A DNA stretch of 6,368 nt from Comamonadaceae bacterium (lineage in GTDB: Bacteria > Pseudomonadota > Gammaproteobacteria > Burkholderiales > Burkholderiaceae): positions 1 to 6,368 of the forward strand of contig CANNNH010000089.1 in NCBI GenBank assembly GCA_947505915.1. The letters run 5' to 3'. Below the pieces are notes generated by a model that saw only the letters and a program-made list of their open reading frames with translations, had not been told where the DNA came from and ran no database searches. Positions 4,756 through 6,368 of the stretch are shown one piece after another. The number at the start of each line of letters is the position of its first letter. Positions within the stretch are counted from its first letter, which is position 1. The position numbers were made by a program, and so were the translations under genes.

Positions 4756-5508
4756 ACGTACATGTATGAAAAATTCCCGGTTGCCGTCACCACCGGCAAC
4801 CGGACTGTCTAACCAATGCAAAACCTCGAATCCCGCTTGCTCACACGCTGAGGTCAAACGCTGCTGCACTTGCGCGTACAAGCCAGGGTCTTTGACCAAG
4901 CCGCCCTTGCCGATGTCTGCGGGCTGCAATTCAAACTGCGGCTTGACCAGCAACAACGCATGGGCGTTGTCTTGCATCAATGCGGGCATGACAGGCAACA
5001 CCAGCGTGAGCGAAATAAAACTGAGGTCAGCTACCAATAAATCAAAGCCGCCTTGAGGCATGTACTGATTCAACGGTGAATCATCGGCGTTCAAAGTGCG
5101 AGCATTGATTTTCTCGAGGCAAACCACGCGCGCATCGTTTTGCAACGACGGGTGTAATTGCGCATGACCTACATCCACACCCACCACCTGCGCCGCACCG
5201 TGTTGCAACAAACAATCGGTGAAGCCACCGGTCGATTGGCCGATGTCCAGACAACGCAAACCTTGAACTGCCACACCGGTCACTTGCAAAGCGCCAGCCA
5301 GTTTCAAACCTCCGCGCGACACAAACCTCGACTCGGCGTCATCCAGCAATTGCAATTCACAATCAGATGCCAGCAAGACACCGTTTTTCTCGATGCGCTG
5401 CCAAGTGTGCAATGGATGTCGCCATTGCACACCCGAGGCAATCAAACGCTGGGCTTGTGAGCGCGATGCAGCCAGACCGCGCTCGACCAGCAACTGGTCG
5501 GCGCGCAT
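4741..5508 (-). CDS. tlyA: TlyA family rRNA (cytidine-2'-O)-methyltransferase
   Basis: TlyA enzymes 2'-O-methylate cytidines of rRNA with SAM (23S C1920, and in some subtypes also 16S C1409); older annotations call them hemolysin A. The 255 residues comprise an N-terminal S4 RNA-binding domain (about 1-55, MRADQLLVERGLAASRSQAQ) and an FtsJ-like Rossmann methyltransferase domain. Motif I is LDIGQSTGGFTDCLL (87-101), followed by VVGVDVGHAQL, ADLSFISL (160-167) and LVKPQFE (187-193). The putative K-D-K-E tetrad is intact: Lys69 (VSRGGLKL), Asp161, Lys189 and Glu245 (GNREFF). The frame is open upstream to an ATG at 5580, but that would overlap ahcY by 68 nt and add residues unrelated to the S4 domain, so ATG 5508 is used, four nt after the ahcY stop. 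No Shine-Dalgarno precedes it, suggesting reinitiation by ribosomes finishing ahcY. The protein ends soon after the FIHV strand, without the C-terminal extension of the mycobacterial enzyme, which is more like subtype I. Confidence 0.93.
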   Translation of the reverse strand: MRADQLLVERGLAASRSQAQRLIASGVQWRHPLHTWQRIEKNGVLLASDCELQLLDDAESRFVSRGGLKLAGALQVTGVAVQGLRCLDIGQSTGGFTDCLLQHGAAQVVGVDVGHAQLHPSLQNDARVVCLEKINARTLNADDSPLNQYMPQGGFDLLVADLSFISLTLVLPVMPALMQDNAHALLLVKPQFELQPADIGKGGLVKDPGLYAQVQQRLTSACEQAGFEVLHWLDSPVAGGDGNREFFIHVRRKFE

Positions 5509-5512
5509 CTGA

Positions 5513-6368
<856 letters not shown>

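Overview
The window is an ordinary, densely packed stretch of bacterial chromosome. Its proteins look betaproteobacterial, most likely Burkholderiales and perhaps Comamonadaceae. The S9, L13, ErpA and AhcY sequences have the Burkholderiales form, and the neighbour pairs anmK/erpA with rpsI/rplM and ahcY-tlyA-metF fit that order. This placement is by recognition only; no search was run. I see no mobile element, CRISPR array, phage gene, tRNA or rRNA. I found no undescribed system. The more interesting signals are regulatory or architectural.

Layout, left to right. (1) Plus strand, 1-1414: the 3' end of an M23 (LytM-type) peptidoglycan endopeptidase, then anmK. Both belong to cell-wall turnover and are probably co-transcribed. 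(2) 1413-1438: a strong terminator oriented for erpA, inside which anmK's stop codon lies. (3) Minus strand, 1459-2833: the rplM-rpsI ribosomal protein operon reads leftward. It ends in an intrinsic terminator and is followed by erpA, an A-type Fe-S carrier with its own upstream region. A 25-nt sequence there matches the E. coli type 1 IscR box consensus as I recall it at 21 positions. (4) 2834-3008: a divergent intergenic region with the rplM promoter and a possible structured rplM leader. (5) Plus strand, 3009-3905: rlmJ, a 23S rRNA m6A methyltransferase. Its stop codon shares the palindrome TTAA with the stop codon of the convergent metF. (6) Minus strand, 3902-6368: the tightly packed operon ahcY (cut by the window edge), tlyA, metF.

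How the genes work together. The right half is centred on the activated methyl cycle. AhcY splits the S-adenosylhomocysteine left by methyltransferases, and MetF makes the 5-methyl-tetrahydrofolate used to turn homocysteine back into methionine. TlyA and the neighbouring RlmJ are SAM-dependent rRNA methyltransferases that produce S-adenosylhomocysteine. The left half joins cell-wall recycling, Fe-S cluster delivery and ribosomal proteins. The two intergenic regions longer than 100 nt (1837-2000 and 2834-3008) are fully described by the entries below; no gap exceeds 300 bases.
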